Notes: a model not told the origin generated them from the letters alone. A stretch of 64,000 bases of DNA from Lycium barbarum (GCF_019175385.1 NC_083341.1:60731800-60795799), one strand, 5' to 3'. Numbered from the stretch's first letter, positions 23,753 through 34,905 are shown. Made by a program: numbers and translations.

Positions 23753-24164
23753 TGTCACGCCCTATTTTGAACGGGTCCAAGATAGTTTGCAACTTCACCG
23801 TTCTTCTAACTGGTTTAAAAGGGTTAGAGTCGCCACCTAATTTTTTAAGAAAAACAGGAAACCTATATGTGTTGTGTGTCTACTCCATTTTTTAGTCTAC
23901 GAAACATATGAGATTATAGATAAGGGTTTTATTTACCCCGAGGGGAAGGTATTAAGCATCCCTCAGAGCCTGTCCGAAGACAGTCCTTAAACTTAGTTTA
24001 ACTGAACACTAGAGGGGAATTATTTATCTATTTATCATTATTATTACTTGTTTTCAAAATGCTGTGATTTCATGAAAAGCTACACTAGGTGATAATATGC
24101 TAAGTGTATACAGTGTATAAAAATGTATTTATATCAAGTATCAAGTATTCATAAAGAATGTATA

Positions 24165-24203
<39 letters not shown>

Positions 24204-27017
24204 AGTATAAAGAGAATGTACCTCGTAAGTATAAGAGTATATCTGTTAGTACAAAGAGTGTATATATATGTTAGTGTAAAGAATGTGTAACTATATTAAG
24301 AATAAGAAAATGTAAGACTAAAAAAAAAAATATATCAAGGATATAAAGAATGTGCGTCTATGTATATCAAAAGAATGTATATATATTAAACATATAAAGG
24401 ACATATTTCAAGTGTAAAAGAGTGCACGTCAAACCTAAAATGTATAAAGAATTATATAACTAGGTATATTAGTGCATAAAGAATCTAAAAATAATTTGCG
24501 AATATTCATTGGTGTAAAGATTTTGTATAACGAAATTATTCGAAAAAGTGAAGTTTATTTGACTTGTTTCTACCGTTTAGTTAAAAAGAGTGTTTGTTTA
24601 ATGAATATCCTATCAAAAGAATAAGGAACAAAATAATTGTAAAAAGTATTGGTAAAAAAAATAAGTATAAGGAATTGTGGATAAAAAATGAGTGAAAACG
24701 TGTAATGCCTCTAAAGAATAAAATATTTGTAAATGGACGACTTAATATTTGCCTAGCGTCAAAATGTGAATTTAACTTAATTAAAAAATTTATTAGTGTA
24801 CACGAAACAATATAAAATATAAGTTGTATTAAGAGCGTATAAAGAATCAAAATTAAAGGATGGACTAGTATTTTTTCCTAATCGTTAAAAGTGTAGATTT
24901 ATTTAACAAAGTATTCAAACCAAGTCAATTTAATCTAGTTATGAAAGTATTGACGGCCCAAGTCTTGCCTTTGCGAATGACAATTTTAAGTTTAACAAAC
25001 AAGGTGACAAGTAAATAACTATATCAACCCGTCATTCCAAAAATAATGTTTTCACTATACTATGAGTTTATGTTTTGTACGGTTATATAAAAAGAATGCG
25101 GAAAGTAAATACAAACAATGATTCGATGAAATCTTCAGGCTTTTTCCGAGTGTCGTCTCCGGAATGTATCTCCGGGTACCTGTATAAACACTTAGTAAAA
25201 GTGTTAATAAGAGAATAAATAACTATTGAATGAATTAAAGAAATAATGAATAAACTTAAAATAAAAAAAAAACCCGTCTTTTGTACATGGGAGGCCTTGG
25301 AAATCGACGGAAATTTCTTCATCGGCCATTTGGGTGTAGCATTTTCCCAAATGAGTTTAAATAAAATGATAAAAAGGGTAACAGTGTCATCCGTTTCGGG
25401 AAGCGCAATCATAACGAGAAAGGTTAATCACAGTACCATTGGCCGTTGGAGTAATATTTTCCGGGCACAAAGTCGACATTTATTGTGTGAAAGAATGCAA
25501 AAATAAATAGTCCGTAACAAGTCAGCCCAAAACAGTGAGGAACAGAGTCAAACAGTAGCAATTAGTAACAAAAACGTAGTCACAATTCAGCGAGAAGGAC
25601 GGAGCATAAAATGGTAGCGTCACTACCCACCGGTGATGAACTCCGGTTGGGATTAAAAGTAATAAAAATGCATACAAACACCTCCTGGAGATGGCATTAA
25701 AATAAAACAGAGACATGAAAATCAGATCACACAAGGTAGTTCATTAGAGAAGATGGAGCTAGCAGGAGAAGTCAACAAAAAGATGCAAAACAAAAAAAAA
25801 AACAATCCATTAGTCTTAAATTAGTAGGAGAAGTTAACAAAAATATGCAAAACAAAAAAAAAAAAAACAATCCATTAGCCTTAAACAAAAAAAAAACGCC
25901 CAGTAACATAAAATAGAGAAACAAAGCAGCAATAGTAGTATTAAAATAGAGGAACCAGGTAGCGACAAAGGCACTAGAACGGGGGGGCGAAGTTCTATGG
26001 TCAGCCGCCGACGGGAACAAGTCGGCTCCCTTTTTTTTTTTTTCAGATCTGGGTTTAACTCCTAAAAATAAGAGAAGGAGATGCCAAGAGCAAAAAATGA
26101 GTTATCGGAGAAATCAATCTCCGGCCAGATCTCGTGTGACAAACAAAGGAAGGCAGAGGAAGATCAATTGGCAGTGGCGGCGGCATGGCTTCATCGTTTT
26201 CCTATAGCTCCGACGAAGAGCTCGCCGGAGAAGAAGGTGAAGGGGCTGTGCGGTGGTTGTGGTTGTTTGGTGGAGGTGTGTTTTGTGGGTGAAGAGGAGG
26301 AAGGGAGGAGAAAGAGACGAGATGGTGTTATGGTGCGTGGGTGAGTGTTCGCCGGAGCTCGGAGCTCCGGCGTGGAGGGCTGGCGGCGGCGGCTGCTGTT
26401 TGTGAAGTGGGAGAAGAGAGAAGATGAAGGGAGAGAAATTGTTTGGGTTTAAAGAAAAAAAAAATCTGAAGTTGAGATGTGTAGTGTGTAAGTGTAGAAA
26501 ATAATTGAATCAACCACCCCTTTTCTTATAATGTAAAGAAACACTCCTTTTTGTCCAAAAGCCATACCCCTTTGTCCCCAACCCATCACCTCAAAATGTC
26601 AACTTTTTAAAAAGGTGACGAGACCTTGACTTGATTAAATTTTGCTTTGCGTTTAAAAATTAATTGCTCTAATTTTCTCTGCACTGTCGGGCCGTACTAA
26701 AATATAGTTAATTAATACATGTATAAATAATAACGTAAGTATAAAAATATAAGTATTAATGTGTAAGATATGAAAATTTATTGCTATAAAATTAAGAAAC
26801 AATTATTACTTGCACAAAAAATGGTAGTATTATGTTGTACATGTGCAAAATAATGATTCTTGAAAAATGATTATAAATTGATAAAATTCCTAAAATAAGG
26901 ATAATCATCAATAAATTGTCAAAAAATGTGTAAAAAAATGTATTTTGCGCTCTTTAACGAATCAGGGCCCCCCAAAACGTTAATTTTAAGCACGTCGAGC
27001 CAAAATCAGGTGTCAAC
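23753..27017 (-). mobile_element. Solo LTR, minus orientation, inserted in Ogre-type gag
   Basis: Plus strand starts TGTCACGCCCTATTTTGAAC and ends ATCAGGTGTCAAC, so the minus strand begins GTTGACACCTGATTTTGGC. It contains inverted AGTCGCCACCTAATTTTTTA at 23829-23848, the same word pair as the Ogre LTR 3' end. Flanks are CGCCT and CGCTT, and joining the flanks restores the gag reading frame. No internal element sequence remains, so it is a solo LTR. Inside are a (TA)n run at about 24173-24200, an A-rich ~65 bp tandem duplication (25765-25885) and GC-rich text near 26200-26400. Confidence 0.85.
25765..25885. repeat. Tandem duplication of ~65 bp inside the solo LTR
   Basis: Two copies of a unit with GTAGGAGAAGT, CAACAAAAA, ATGCAAAACAAAAAA and CAATCCATTAG. 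Confidence 0.8.
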
Positions 27018-27142
27018 CGCTTGTCCCTCTTCGACCGGAGACGATGAAAGAGTTTTCAGACGAAGACGTTGACATGTAGCCTATTTTGGCTCGACAAAGA
27101 ATTGTTAAAAGGATATGTACGGAGAAAGAGGCCAGTCGTTGA
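27018..27142 (+). pseudogene. Ogre-type gag remnant, continuation after the solo LTR
   Basis: Continues the interrupted frame as LVPLRPETMKEFSDEDVDM, one stop, then PILARQRIVKRICTEKEASR and a TGA at 27140-27142. Resumption in phase after a 5 bp duplication is strong evidence that 23753-27017 is an insertion. Confidence 0.7.
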
Positions 27143-27289
27143 TAGAGCTTTGACAATACTCTCAGTCCGTCGGCAGGGTTGTGATTAAAAGAAAACTGAT
27201 AAAAAGGGAAGGATTGTTCAGGGCCGAAAAATATTCGCGTACCCACGTCGTCGCTTCCAAAATTGCCCAGTGTCGAGCTACGAGACGCT

Positions 27290-27575
27290 GGGAGGGTGCA
27301 AGATTGTATACTTGCTGGGGAAAGAATGATTCTCACCCCGATGTGACCGAACTCTGCATAGAGCTTCCTACATATCTCGTCAATCACGAGAATCAGGTCA
27401 ATGTAGTTCGAAAGGTGGTAACTAATGGATGTTATGGCAAATTTTGATCGTCCGATCAAAATTTTACCTAGTGTTGTTGGAGTGGTCCTAGCAAGTGTAG
27501 GACGAAGAATGGTCGTGCTCGAATTCGAGCTACCTACATATCCCTAAGGTGGGAGTCAGACCGGTTGTAGTTCAG
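27290..27575. repeat. Two diverged copies of a CTACATAT...GTAGTTC segment
   Basis: The first copy (27363-27411) reads GCTTCCTACATATCTC ... GAGAATCAGGTCAATGTAGTTC. The second (27526-27571) reads GCTACCTACATATCCC ... GGAGTCAGACCGGTTGTAGTTC. Similar blocks are common near the R/U5 part of Solanaceae LTRs. The overlapping open frame at 27181-27447 looks like a by-product. Confidence 0.5.
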
Positions 27576-27667
27576 AAAAATGATTTGGGGAGGAAAATGA
27601 TGTATTGCTATATGGGTGACCGAACTCAGAGCTATGGATTGAAATGGACTACAAAGTTATATGTCGG

Positions 27668-27850
27668 GACCCTGATGAAAACATCGGGTTGTGTGCTGAA
27701 GCTTTGAATGTAGAGGAGTCCTGAATTGTGTGTGAAGACCTTGATGAATACTTCGGTTTGTGTGCCAGAGCCTTGAAATGAAATGAAGTCTCGTGTTGTG
27801 TGCCGAGATCTTGATGCATACTATACTTTGTGTGCCAGAGCTTTGAGTTG
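27668..27850. repeat. Three ~69 bp tandem units
   Basis: Units start near 27668, 27737 and 27807. Each has a GA(C/T)C-TTGATG start, a variable spacer, GTGTGC(C/T)(A/G)AAG-type text and TTTGA or TTGAAATG. Confidence 0.75.
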
Positions 27851-28432
27851 GAATACCTGTATTTGAAGGTGGGCGCCTATAAAAAAAATTAAAATACCCG
27901 TATTGGACTGACTGAAATTAAAATGCCCGCATTAGAAGGTGGGCGCCTGAACTGGAATTGAAATACCCGCATTAGAAGGTGGGCGCCTGACTGAAATTAA
28001 AATACCCGCATTAGAAGGTGGGCGCCTGACTGAAATTACAATACCCGCATTAGAAGGTGGGTGCCTTGACTGAAATTAAAATGCCCGCATTAGAAGGTGG
28101 GCGCCTAAACTGGAATTGAAATACCCGCATTAGAAGGTAGGCGCCTGACTGAAATTAAAATACCCGCATTAGAAGGTGGGCACCTGACTGAAATTAAAAT
28201 ACCCGCATTAAAAGGTGGGGGCCTTGACTGAAATTAAAATGTCCGCATTAGAAGGTGGGCGCCTGAACTGAAATTTAACTACCCGCATTAGAAGGTGGGC
28301 GCCTTGACTGAAATTAAAATACCCGCATTATGAGGTGGGTGCCTGAACTGAAATTTAAAATACCCGCATTAGAAGGTGGGTGCCTGAACTGAAATTTAAA
28401 ATACCTGCATTAGAAGGTGGGCGCCTTTAAAA
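27850..28432. repeat. Minisatellite, ~15 units of ~39 bp, with 158 bp higher-order period
   Basis: Each unit contains CCCGCATTAGAAGGTGGG and GCGCCTGACTGAAATTAAA or a close variant. Units beginning ATG rather than ATA occur at 27923, 28081 and 28239, exactly 158 bp apart. The GCCTTGACT variant closes each four-unit block. The first two units are the most diverged. The array lies between two other tandem arrays, in what is probably an LTR or the untranslated part of a retroelement. Confidence 0.93.
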
Positions 28433-28745
28433 ATGTACCTGATGAGGTAAAGATAAGAGATATGTCATGAATATGATAATGATGGTGATGAGTCTAAGTC
28501 TAGAGATCCTAAAGTGTATGATATGATAACTCCATGAAGCTAATGAACCTTATACGTTTTCTTTGATGTTATTCATTATTGCTAAACCCACCTTATGATG
28601 CTAGTTCCTTTAAGGTGTGGTATGATGAACATGATTACTCCATAATGGGAATCAGGGGTTCTCGACCTTACATCACCCTAATATAGTTATAGATTATCTT
28701 TGAGTTCGAATGTATGTTTTATGAGACGTATACGATAATGAGGAT

Positions 28746-28909
28746 ACACTGTGCCTAGATGGCCGGACACGTCACCGCGAAGGGGGGCTGCATACGGTTA
28801 CACCGTGCCTAGATGGACAGACATGTCACCGCGGAGGCGGGCTGCATATGATTACACCGTGCCTAGGGTGACGGACATGACACCACTAGTGGGCGGCGTG
28901 TGATAGTTA
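28746..28909. repeat. Three 54 bp tandem units
   Basis: Units start at 28746, 28800 and 28854 with ACAC(T/C)GTGCCTAG, then GGACA(C/T)G(T/A)CACC and a GCGGGCTGC-like end. They sit about 130 bp upstream of the conserved GTAC/hairpin block at 29045, the same relative position as the arrays in the other LTRs. Confidence 0.8.
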
Positions 28910-29043
28910 CCCGGACGCGGGCTAACGATGATGATATATATATGATATGCATACATGTGTTCTCCCTAAAAGATTAAGCAGGTTATATCTTCAGTTCTGG
29001 TTTCATTGTTTATTTGTTATGCTATTATGATTCATGCCTTACA

Positions 29044-29107
29044 TACTCAGTACAATGTTCGTGCTGACGTCCTTTCTTCTTGGGCGCTGTGTTCATGCCC
29101 ACAGGTA
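29044..29107 (+). promoter_or_regulatory. Conserved LTR block: GTAC motif, GTGCTGAC, hairpin, CAG/GT
   Basis: TACTCAGTACAATGTTCGTG then CTGAC, a 5 bp stem (29068-29072 with 29082-29086, one G-U) with a pyrimidine loop, and CATGCCCACAG/GTAGAC. Near-identical text occurs in the LTRs at 34400 and, inverted, at 59935. Confidence 0.7.
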
Positions 29108-29109
29108 GA

Positions 29110-29774
29110 CAGGGAGACGGTGCGGATCCGTAGGAGCTTATCAGCAGATTCACAGGAGCACTCCATTATTCTGGAGGTGCTACTTATGATCATATTCTTT
29201 TGTGTATATATTTTGGGCACGACGGGGCCCTGTCCTGTCCTTATGTCTAGTACTCTAGTAGAGGCTCGTAGATACATACGTGTGGGTTGTTAGTGTCCCA
29301 TGACGATGTCAGCATACATTTTTGTATATCATTTTGGTAACCGTACATGCTTATGTTTATCTATGTATAACCTTGGGGTCTTTATATATGTATGTGTTCA
29401 GGATGAGTATGATGACTAGTAGAATGAGTGGTGCTCGGTAGTAAGCTCCGGGTTAAGTTTTTGAGTGTTTTTCTGTTTTCTGGAAAAAATTTGTTAACTA
29501 AATTTTTTTATTTTATCAAATTTGTTTGGTAGACTTCATTATCTATGGTCTCCATCGTATATAACTGTGATATATAGAGTTATTTGAACCCTCACGAGTA
29601 ATTTCCATAGGTCTATTAGAAGAAGAGGCCATAACTTAAGTCCTACTTAAGGGAAGATCACATTGGATTAGGGACATGTACATGATGCATATGCACAATA
29701 CACGCAACAAAGCGTGTTATAAAGAAACAAGTATACTAACAAATAACAATAAAATTTTAGAACCACAAACCTAA
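29110..29774. other. Retroelement-derived sequence without recognisable genes
   Basis: Up to about 29600 it continues the plus-strand LTR-like text. Beyond that comes short sequence belonging to the minus-strand element whose primer site is at 29775. I could not place the ends. Confidence 0.4.
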
Positions 29775-29787
29775 GGCTCTGATACCA
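29775..29787 (-). other. Primer-binding site (initiator tRNA-Met), minus orientation
   Basis: GGCTCTGATACCA is the inverted form of TGGTATCAGAGCC, the standard tRNA-iMet site of plant LTR elements. It lies 19 bp from the LTR edge at 29807, a longer gap than usual, possibly because of a small insertion. Confidence 0.75.
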
Positions 29788-30206
29788 AAACATATAGCAA
29801 CCCCTTTGTCATGATAAAATTTAGCTAAGTCGTGCGGGCACTTACCTTTCCAACCTTGGTAAGCGAACCCTCAACCCAACGATAATAAAAACGTCAAGAA
29901 TTAACTAAATAAGCGGAAGAGAATAAATCACGTAAGTCTGACGATAATAAATTAAATAAGAAAATGCGGAAATAAATGAAATCCACCCCAGTATCTTGTC
30001 TGGTCATACAAGAGCATCTAACTAAAATCTACAAGTATGAAATATCAATAATACATCAAGTCCGAATGTGTCTCGGAATAGGAAATAAGACATAAATAAG
30101 AATAATCTTCAAGGCGGCGGACGTCTCGTGCTCACCCTGTAGACTCCAAGCAACTCTCGATCCAACTATCAACCACGAGAAACAGAAGTAGATCCAACCT
30201 GGAATT

Positions 30207-30266
30207 CTGCATTCATAAAAGAATGCAGCAAGTGCAGGTCAGTACAAAACCACAGTACTGGTAGGT
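30207..30266 (-). promoter_or_regulatory. Conserved LTR block with perfect 8 bp hairpin
   Basis: On the minus strand, CAGTACTGTGGTTTTGTACT then GACC precede a hairpin formed by CTGCATTC and GAATGCAG (30207-30214 with 30221-30228) with loop TTTTAT. Confidence 0.8.
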
Positions 30267-30597
30267 ATCATAGGTCGACTAAGTATAGCTAACATAAAGC
30301 AGGATAAGCAGATAAATCAACAAGTATAAGTCAAACACTATCAAAACCAAGTACATGTCATCACCTAAGTTGAAGCATCTAAACCCAAGTGTGCCAAGTC
30401 TCAATATATCTAATCGGAAACCAACAACACAAGTAAAAACACCAGATCATCACAATATAAGCCATAATGAAATGTAATGCAATGATGTAAGAATGCAAAT
30501 GCAATGCAATCTTGTGTACACATGTACTCCGAACGAAAGTATCGACGTCTGGGTAGCACAACCCATGAGGGACCCGCGAAGTCCATACACTCACTCA

Positions 30598-30745
30598 TCC
30601 ATGATTCTGGGATAATCATCGGACATTGGACTCTCACATCACACAATCCATGATTCCGGGACAACCATCGGACATCGGACAACTCACATCACTCGCACAC
30701 TATCCACGATTCCGGGACAACCATCGGATATCGGAATACTACACA
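30598..30745 (-). repeat. Short tandem array of CCGGGA/CATCGGA units in the LTR
   Basis: Three units start at 30598, 30647 and 30703 with TCCA(T/C)GATTC(C/T)GGGA and ATCGGA(C/T)AT(C/T)GGA. A related array in direct orientation is at 62886-63125. Confidence 0.8.
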
Positions 30746-31853
30746 TCACTCTCATGCAAACTGAGCTCAGCTCATCACAGTGTTTCATCAAGTATTAACA
30801 ATGTATCAAAAATATATCATGAGAGATGTGAATGCGTGCGATGTATGAGTCAACATGAACAATTAGATCAATAGCACAAGCACCAAACATGGGTACGCCA
30901 ACAATATCGTGAAAGACTACACAAGTCATATCAAAACACTATCCCCGAAATCAAATGCCACCAAGTGGGGCACCACAATATCATGAACAAGATATCTCAA
31001 TACTCTCCAGTATCTACTATCACTATGCGACATCAAGCCCACGAAAATAGGACAACTCAATCACAACACAACGGGGTGGCTCACCCCAAGTACACAAAAG
31101 GGACCAACCTAAAACAATACCCAACCCAATTTCATACCCGCAGGTTTACATGCTTTCTCCGACAATATAATCTATATATATGCTTCGCTACATGAAATCT
31201 CACCAAGGATAAGCCATAACCTACCTAGATGGCCGAACAACAACACACTAACAATCACTCCTTAGCCTTGCCCTTCCGCTGAGACTCAAGATCAAGAAAG
31301 TCTAGGCATAGTCGAAATCTAGATTAGAAATCATGAAGGTTGACATCTATATTGCTATCATTCAAATTAGGTCAAAACCCAACCCTAGAATTTGGGAAAA
31401 CGGAACCCACAAGGTTAAAACGGGAAATTCGGGGGTAAAATATCAAGTTAACACTAGGTGATCAAAACCCATCAACTAATTGCTAAATTAACTCAAGGAT
31501 TCACCCAATTTCGAAATTCAAGCAAAGCCCCCAATTTTGGGTATAAACCCTAAGTCTTAGATTAAAGAATCCAAAACTAACAATGGAAGATATATGATTA
31601 ACAACCTTAGATACATCATAATCTAGCATAAACCCAATCAATTTCATCATTTAGAAGCCTATATAGAACATTCATTAAACCCACTTCAATCTCTTTCACC
31701 AAAGAACTAACAAGGAAAAGGAATTCTAAGATGATTAAGAATAATGAATTAGCAAGAAGGTTAGGAGGACTTACCACCAAGAATCTTCTCCAAGAATCCT
31801 CTAGAATTTCTCCCCATATGAACCACTTTCGGAATAAAAAAAGAATGAAAAGA

Positions 31854-31858
31854 CTTGG
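31854..31858. repeat. Target-site duplication, left copy (CTTGG)
   Basis: Identical to 41843-41847. Confidence 0.95.
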
Positions 31859-32184
31859 TGTTATAGCCCGTATTTTGTACGTTCGAATATTTCGAGATAG
31901 TCGTGGTAAGTTAAGGGCAAGATCATTTTTAAAAATTATTTTAATGTACAAGTTGTTATGAATATTATTTATGAACATTATTAGAATGAAAATAGTGAGA
32001 AAGGCAAAGGGTAAAAAGGGAAATTCGCAAAATGGCCCATGGTAATATTGTGGAAGGCTAGGGGCAAAACGGGAATTTCACACAAAGTTCAAGAGAATTC
32101 TTGAAAATGCTACTTGGCCGTGTGGTATAAAGAATGGGTCCCACCCATGGCCATGTGTCCCTATTTTTATTTATGGGACTTAAG

Positions 32185-32195
32185 TATATATATAT
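32185..32195 (+). promoter_or_regulatory. TATA box in the 5' LTR
   Basis: TATATATATAT, preserved at 39138-39148 in the 3' LTR. The first ATG downstream opens the small leader ORF. Confidence 0.65.
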
Positions 32196-32251
32196 GGACA
32201 AGTGATGGAAAAATAAATAAATAAGACATATTATCTTCATCTTTTAGAAAG

Positions 32252-32473
32252 ATGAAGAAACTTGGAGAAGAAGAATTAAGAAGCCATTCGGCCATGGCTA
32301 GAGGGAATTGGCTCCATGGAGTTGATCAAGAAAAAATTATTTCTTCTAGTATTCCAACTAATTTGAAGGCCCTAATTAACATGGAGTGGTTGTTGGAGGA
32401 AGAAAACTATTTATTCTTGCAAGTTCATAACCCAAGCCAAGTAAGAAGACAAGTGGAAAAAGGTAAGATTTAA
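32252..32473 (+). CDS. Putative 73-residue leader ORF in the 5' LTR (unknown)
   Basis: Begins MKKLGEEELRSHSAMARGNW about 55 nt after the TATA box. In the 3' LTR copy a one-base insertion ends the frame after DQEINYFF, so the protein is not conserved even between the two LTRs. I recognise no family. It is probably an untranslated leader or a chance frame; a splice-donor-like site (GT at 32463) overlaps its end. Confidence 0.2.
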   Translation: MKKLGEEELRSHSAMARGNWLHGVDQEKIISSSIPTNLKALINMEWLLEEENYLFLQVHNPSQVRRQVEKGKI

Positions 32474-33901
32474 TCTTCTTTTATATGTTATGGATGGTTG
32501 TGTATGTTGTAGTGTGTGGAAATGGATGAAATTCAAGAAAATATGGAAGTTGTGTTGTGGCCGTGTATGTGTTGGTGTTGGCCGTGTGTGTGTGCTGTGT
32601 TGTATAGGGATGATGAACTAATTTTATCTAGTAATTTGGTTGTTGTTGTAATGAAATCTATGATGAAAATGAAAGTTCAATGATTCTAGTGAAGTTGTAA
32701 TGGTTGGAGGGTTGTTTTAGAAGTTAATGTGATTTGAACATAGTCTTCTTGTATTTATGGAAAACAATGTTGTTAGTGTGTGAATTGTTGGTGTAGTTCA
32801 TGAATTTGAAAGGAGGAAATGTGTTGTTATGGTTCTTGTTGCAATTGGAAGGTCTCGGGTGGAATGGCATATTGGCTAGATTGTTTTGAATATTGTGTGA
32901 CTTGTTTGAAGTATCTTTGAATTGTGTTTGTAAGGTCTTGGGCAAGTATTTGAATGTGTAAGCACTTGGTGTTGGCTTGACTATATGTGATGGAATTGAG
33001 TATAAATGAAATGCCGTCGAATTGTGTAAAAAGAATTGCTGGTGTTAGAATGCATTCGAAATAATTGTTGAAGTTGGAGATATGATTGTTGGTATTGTTG
33101 TTGGTAATTTGGCCGAGTTGCATTCTCGGGTTTGTGGTTGTTAAATTGGCCGAGTTAGATTCTCGGGGATGTTGTATCTACAGGGGAAATGCTGCCGAAA
33201 TTTCGGTAGAATATAAGTGAATTCATTTGAAAGACTAAGGCAAGTGAATGACAATAAATCTAATGATGATGTGAATTCTTTTGTATGTAGACTAGCAAGC
33301 TTGGATAAATAAGCGTAGCTAATAGGACGTGGAGCAGGTATGTAAGGCTTACCTTTCTTTCTTTTGGCATGATCTTTATGGAACGAACAAATGACGTATA
33401 TGTATGATTGCAAAGAAATTCCTATTCTTAGAGCCACTAGGATGGCTAATATCCTTGATTTCCATAAGCTGTTTCATATGATTTTGATACGTATCTATGT
33501 TGTCCGAAGATCTACTTGATATGTTTCCGAATTGGCATTCGAGAGATAAGTGATATGGCTAATGTCTTGATTTCCAAATGATAGCACGTCTGATTATTCC
33601 GTTAAGTCCTTGATACATTTTAATATGTACATATGATTCCAAAAGCAATATTTGATTTGATCCATACGATATCCGAAGGGTACTTGATATGATGGTTGCT
33701 TTGATTTTCCAAAAATGGCTTCTGAAATGTTCGTAGAAGGTTCTGTACTTCAAACACTCATAACTTTCTCATACTAAGTCGGATTGACCCGAAACTTATT
33801 TCTGAGCCTTCAGGAGTCGGTAAGTATACTTGTCTATCGAGTCTTGATTTATGTGCATATGGTTTCGCATTAGTCTGTTCGTGCAACCCTCAGTTTGGAT
33901 T

Positions 33902-34285
33902 TCACTGAGCCCGGGCCAGGATATGTTCTCGTGCGTATTCCCTCTGCATTGTTCACCGAGTCTCTCTCACTTGCGGGCCGGGACACGTTATATGTATATG
34001 ATGCTACGATGATATGGGGATGGTGGCCAGGATGGCATATGATGATTTATTCACCGAGACCCGCAAAAGAGGGTCGGGACACGTTATATGTATCTACCGA
34101 GTCCCTCAATAGAGGGCCGGGATACGTTATATGTATACATGATATATGATGTTGACATGCACTATTCTATCCACCGAGTCCCTCTCTTGAGGGCCGGGAC
34201 ACGTTACGCATATGTGATATATGATGTGGACATGTATGATTTTATCCACCGAGTCCCTCACTGGAGGGCCGGGACACGTTATTTG
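33902..34285 (+). repeat. Hairpin array in the 5' LTR (six units)
   Basis: Repeated units of 55-75 bp contain CCGAGTCCCTC, a short loop, GAGGGCCGGGACACGTTA and then TATG-rich text. CCCTC and GAGGG can pair in each unit, and CCGAG/CCGGG flank them. The 3' LTR copy is at 40856-41240. Confidence 0.85.
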
Positions 34286-34422
34286 TTCATATGATATATG
34301 ACATGGATATGCATGATTTTCATTTAAAAAGGCAAGTACCTTGATGTTCTAAAAGGTCATACTTGATTCTGGTAATTCACTGTTTCCGTTATGATTCTCT
34401 TTTCTGTATTCCATGCCTTACA

Positions 34423-34483
34423 TGCTCAGTACACATTCTGTACTAACCCCCTTTCTTCGGGGGCTGCGTTTCATGCCGCGCAG
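34423..34483 (+). promoter_or_regulatory. Conserved LTR block: GTAC motif, GTACTAAC, hairpin, CAG/GT
   Basis: ATGCTCAGTACACATTCTGT then ACTAAC, a hairpin of CCCCC (34447-34451) and GGGGG (34459-34463) with loop TTTCTTC, and CATGCCGCGCAG/GTAC at 34473-34486. It looks like a branch point plus 3' splice site and also like a structured RNA signal. The 3' LTR copy is at 41376-41436. Confidence 0.75.
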
Positions 34484-34890
34484 GTACACCCAGATGAGCA
34501 GAAGTCATTACAGAAGATGTTCCGGTGAAGTTGGCAAGCTCCACTTGTTCCTGGAGTGCTGCCGAGTCAGAGTATATGTGCTATGATGTCTGACTAATGT
34601 TAGAGACTTTGCAGACAAGAGTTGTGGGTATAGAATATCAGTTCTGTAAGCGGCTCCATCAGCCGATGTGTCAGTTTGTGTTATGATATGAATTCCATAT
34701 AATTACAGATTTTGTTGGATGTGATAAACAAAGAAAAAGAGAAGATTTCTGAAAGCCTTAATATGTATTTCATGCTTATGATTTAAAAGTCCAAAGAAGT
34801 TGTGTATGTGATAAGGGTCAGAGGGTTCGCTCGGCCTTAAGTAATGGTCGGGTGCCCATCACACCCTAGGTAGATTAGGGTGTGACAAAG

Positions 34891-34905
34891 TGGTATCAGA
34901 GCAGG
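34891..34905 (+). other. Primer-binding site (initiator tRNA-Met)
   Basis: TGGTATCAGAGCAGG begins 3 nt after the 5' LTR; TGGTATCAGAGC matches the tRNA-iMet 3' end complement. Confidence 0.95.

Larger units (their letters stand above)
31859..34887 (+). repeat. 5' LTR of the 10 kb element
   Basis: Contains a TATA box at 32185, a 73-residue leader ORF at 32252-32473 that ends over a splice-donor-like AG/GTAAG, a hairpin array at 33902-34285 and the conserved GTAC/hairpin block at 34429-34463. It is followed directly by the primer site. Confidence 0.95.

Noticed and set aside
25772..26513. ORFs in the GC-rich part of the solo LTR on both strands
   Set aside because: No domains, heavily biased by A-rich and T-rich tracts, and located inside a well-bounded LTR.
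27181..27447. 88-residue ORF overlapping the CTACATAT repeat
   Set aside because: The similarity between the two copies is at DNA level and frames are not conserved.
27850..28432. CRISPR array
   Set aside because: Units are contiguous with no unique spacers, and the context is a plant retroelement.
29775..29787. tRNA gene
   Set aside because: Only the 13 nt primer-site complement is present; there is no tRNA body.
33895..34294. Repetitive ORFs rich in GRDTLYVY-type units
   Set aside because: By-product of the GC hairpin array in the LTR; frames change between units and between the two LTRs.
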